Shown here: in pieces, positions 14,463 through 14,623 of the stretch
Numbering within the stretch: position 1 is the stretch's first letter
Layout of the letters: every line of letters begins with the position of its first letter
Assembly: GCA_035528275.1 (NCBI GenBank)
Contig: DATKYV010000155.1
Location: forward strand, 1-14,623
Reading direction: 5' to 3'
From: DATKYV01 sp035528275
GTDB lineage: Bacteria > Acidobacteriota > Terriglobia > UBA7540
DNA length: 14,623 nt
Made by a program: the position numbers and the translations under genes
The notes under the pieces: model-generated
What the model was told of the DNA's origin: nothing
The model's database searches: none
The model's input: only the letters and a program-made list of their open reading frames with translations

Positions 14463-14623
14463 CTACAAGTACTTCACCAACTCGTCCAAAACTTTCTGCA
14501 CGCCCACGTAAGGATCGCCGGGGCCTTCGTACTCGATGGAATAAACGCCCTTGAATCCCGCCTGTTTCGAAATCTCCACACATTTCGGGAAATCGAATTT
14601 GGTTTCCCTTCCCTGCGCGTCGA
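14463..14623 (-). CDS. Sugar phosphate isomerase/epimerase, C-terminal fragment (5' end outside window)
   Basis: The frame is open from the window edge to TAG at 14463-14465 and gives 52 residues: DAQGRETKFDFPKCVEISK, then QAGFKGVYSIEYEGPGDPY and VGVQKVLDELVKYL. DAQGxET, SIEYEGPGDPY and the closing VLDELVKYL are typical of the last strand and helix of TIM-barrel sugar isomerase/epimerases often encoded beside GMC dehydrogenases. The Glu in SIEYEG corresponds to the final metal-ligand Glu of the barrel. Nothing visible suggests damage to this copy. It is only distantly similar to the isomerase at 3537-4361. Confidence 0.75.
   Translation of the reverse strand, partial: DAQGRETKFDFPKCVEISKQAGFKGVYSIEYEGPGDPYVGVQKVLDELVKYL

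Noticed and set aside
1..14623. Search for tRNA, rRNA, CRISPR arrays, insertion sequences and attachment sites
   Set aside because: No tRNA T-loop consensus in a cloverleaf context, no spaced direct repeats, no transposase or integrase motifs and no terminal inverted repeats were seen by eye. A tRNA/Rfam scan would be decisive.

Overview
The window is a GC-rich (about 60% by eye) bacterial chromosomal segment. Its genes look like central metabolism and housekeeping genes of a free-living heterotroph. The mix fits an Acidobacteriota genome: an S9 peptidase, a DinB-fold protein, ATP-type PEP carboxykinase, a PafA-like phosphatase, and GMC oxidoreductase, gluconate-2-dehydrogenase-3 and sugar isomerase genes. 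This taxonomic guess rests on gene content only. I see no phage, plasmid, insertion sequence, CRISPR array, rRNA or tRNA.

Layout. Position 1-139 holds the tail of a DinB-family gene on the plus strand. From 9836 down to 182 everything is on the minus strand, in transcription order: ATP-dependent PEP carboxykinase (pckA), 6-phosphofructokinase (pfkA), a METTL7-like methyltransferase, secreted gamma-glutamyltranspeptidase (ggt), a TIM-barrel sugar isomerase/epimerase, asparaginyl-tRNA synthetase (asnS) and a secreted S9 peptidase. The ggt, isomerase and asnS genes are tightly coupled: a one-base TGATG overlap, then an 8-base gap in which the asnS ribosome binding site runs into the upstream stop. 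Position 9837-10379 is a divergent regulatory region. From 10380 the plus strand carries a PafA-like alkaline phosphatase with a full active-site set, a terminator-like inverted repeat, a good sigma-70-type promoter and a short RlpA-like double-psi beta-barrel protein.

The right end (12982-14623, minus strand) is a damaged sugar-oxidation locus. A GMC flavoprotein has lost its C-terminal half and runs out of frame into the C-terminal half of a gluconate 2-dehydrogenase subunit 3 gene that has lost its start. Upstream are the tail of one sugar isomerase and a short remnant of a second, similar one. This is either real gene decay by deletion or an assembly join, and it is the most checkable anomaly here.

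How the genes work together. PEPCK and PFK catalyse opposing directions of central carbon flux and are neighbours on one strand, separated by 207 bases rich in dyad symmetry. Ggt and the S9 peptidase are exported and would feed on glutathione-like and peptide substrates; the PafA-like enzyme would release phosphate from monoesters outside the cytoplasm. I found no convincing new multi-gene system. The more unusual points are residue changes at catalytic positions (RlpA-like His to Asp, PFK Asp103 to Asn), recurrent small hairpins in intergenic gaps, and the broken GMC locus.
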